Assembly: GCF_030506365.1 (NCBI RefSeq)
Contig: NZ_CP073092.1
Location: 2,356,001-2,420,000 of the forward strand
Source: Corynebacterium tuberculostearicum
Lineage (GTDB): Bacteria > Actinomycetota > Actinomycetes > Mycobacteriales > Mycobacteriaceae
Reading direction: 5' to 3'
DNA length: 64,000 bases
This document shows, piece by piece, positions 63,964-64,000 of the stretch. Numbering within the stretch: position 1 is the first letter of the stretch; every line of letters starts with the position of its first letter. The notes beneath the pieces are model-generated. The model was not told where the DNA came from. It saw only the letters and a program-made list of their open reading frames with translations, and did no database searches. The position numbers were made by a program, and so were the translations under genes.

Positions 63964-64000
63964 TTAGGCCTGCGGTACCGCCAGGGCGACGACGACGGCA
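63964..64000 (-). CDS. 3' end of an unidentified minus-strand gene
   Basis: A frame open from the right edge ends at TAA (63964-63966) with the residues V-V-V-A-L-A-V-P-Q-A before the stop. It lies just upstream of the strong hairpin, which fits a gene end. Too short to identify. Confidence 0.4.
   Translation of the reverse strand, partial: AVVVALAVPQA

Overview
The window is chromosomal DNA of a Corynebacterium. Three things show this. The block polyphosphate kinase 2 / two tiny outer-membrane porins (PorA and PorH type) / GroEL has the gene order known from C. glutamicum. The core genes are actinobacterial in type: ClpC, GuaB1, the block ftsH-folE-folP-folB-folK-DUF3180-DUF6779-DUF2520-panC, and MrpA fused to MrpB. 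Codon use is GC-rich throughout. The secreted lipase at the left edge and the carotenoid genes would suit a skin-type species, but I cannot name the species from this sequence. There are no tRNA, rRNA or CRISPR loci and no insertion sequences that I can see. Most of the region is stable core genome.

Layout. 1-13 kb: end of a secretory lipase, clpC, a kinase-like membrane protein, a drug-type MFS exporter, guaB1, crtB-crtI (phytoene synthesis and desaturation), a lipoprotein and lysS. 13-21 kb: a Tat-exported PhoX-type phosphatase with an odd four-cysteine leader, then cstA overlapping a small protein that ends in Cys-Cys, which overlaps an ArsA/Get3-like ATPase; then two tandem C1B aminopeptidases. 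21-32.5 kb (minus strand): GNAT, panC, DUF2520, DUF6779, DUF3180, folK, folB, folP, folE, ftsH, hpt, tilS and dacB, mostly with 1-11 bp overlaps, so probably one or a few long transcripts. 32.5-39 kb: inorganic pyrophosphatase, a structured and repeat-bearing spacer, an ABC ATPase/FtsX permease with a frameshifted S41-like gene, a divergent two-gene two-component system, and a weakly conserved island with one orphan gene. 39-43.5 kb: rhodanese, a MarR regulator, and a 1307-residue membrane-bound non-ribosomal peptide synthetase of the Pls/PosA (poly-amino-acid synthetase) type. 43.5-54 kb: secreted metallophosphoesterase, secreted alpha/beta hydrolase, ppk2, porA/porH-like genes, groEL with a CIRCE operator, an OPT transporter and an M20 dipeptidase. 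54.6-62.6 kb: a complete mrpA(B)CDEFG cation/proton antiporter operon with a GT87 glycosyltransferase behind it. 62.6-64 kb: a YbdK-type carboxylate-amine ligase and the last codons of another gene.

The two most interesting loci are (1) the Pls-like synthetase at 39625-43548, whose ten specificity residues read D-A-E-S-I-G-T-V-V-K and suggest lysine, and which sits directly behind a MarR gene; and (2) cstA / CC-tail protein / ArsA-like ATPase at 15543-18428. There the small protein resembles the C-terminal half of the YbdD/YjiX proteins that accompany CstA in enterobacteria, but here an ATPase is translationally coupled to it. Secondary points are a one-base frameshift in the S41-like gene at 33.7 kb, a short dispersed intergenic repeat (three copies), and the CX3CX3CX3C leader of the PhoX protein.
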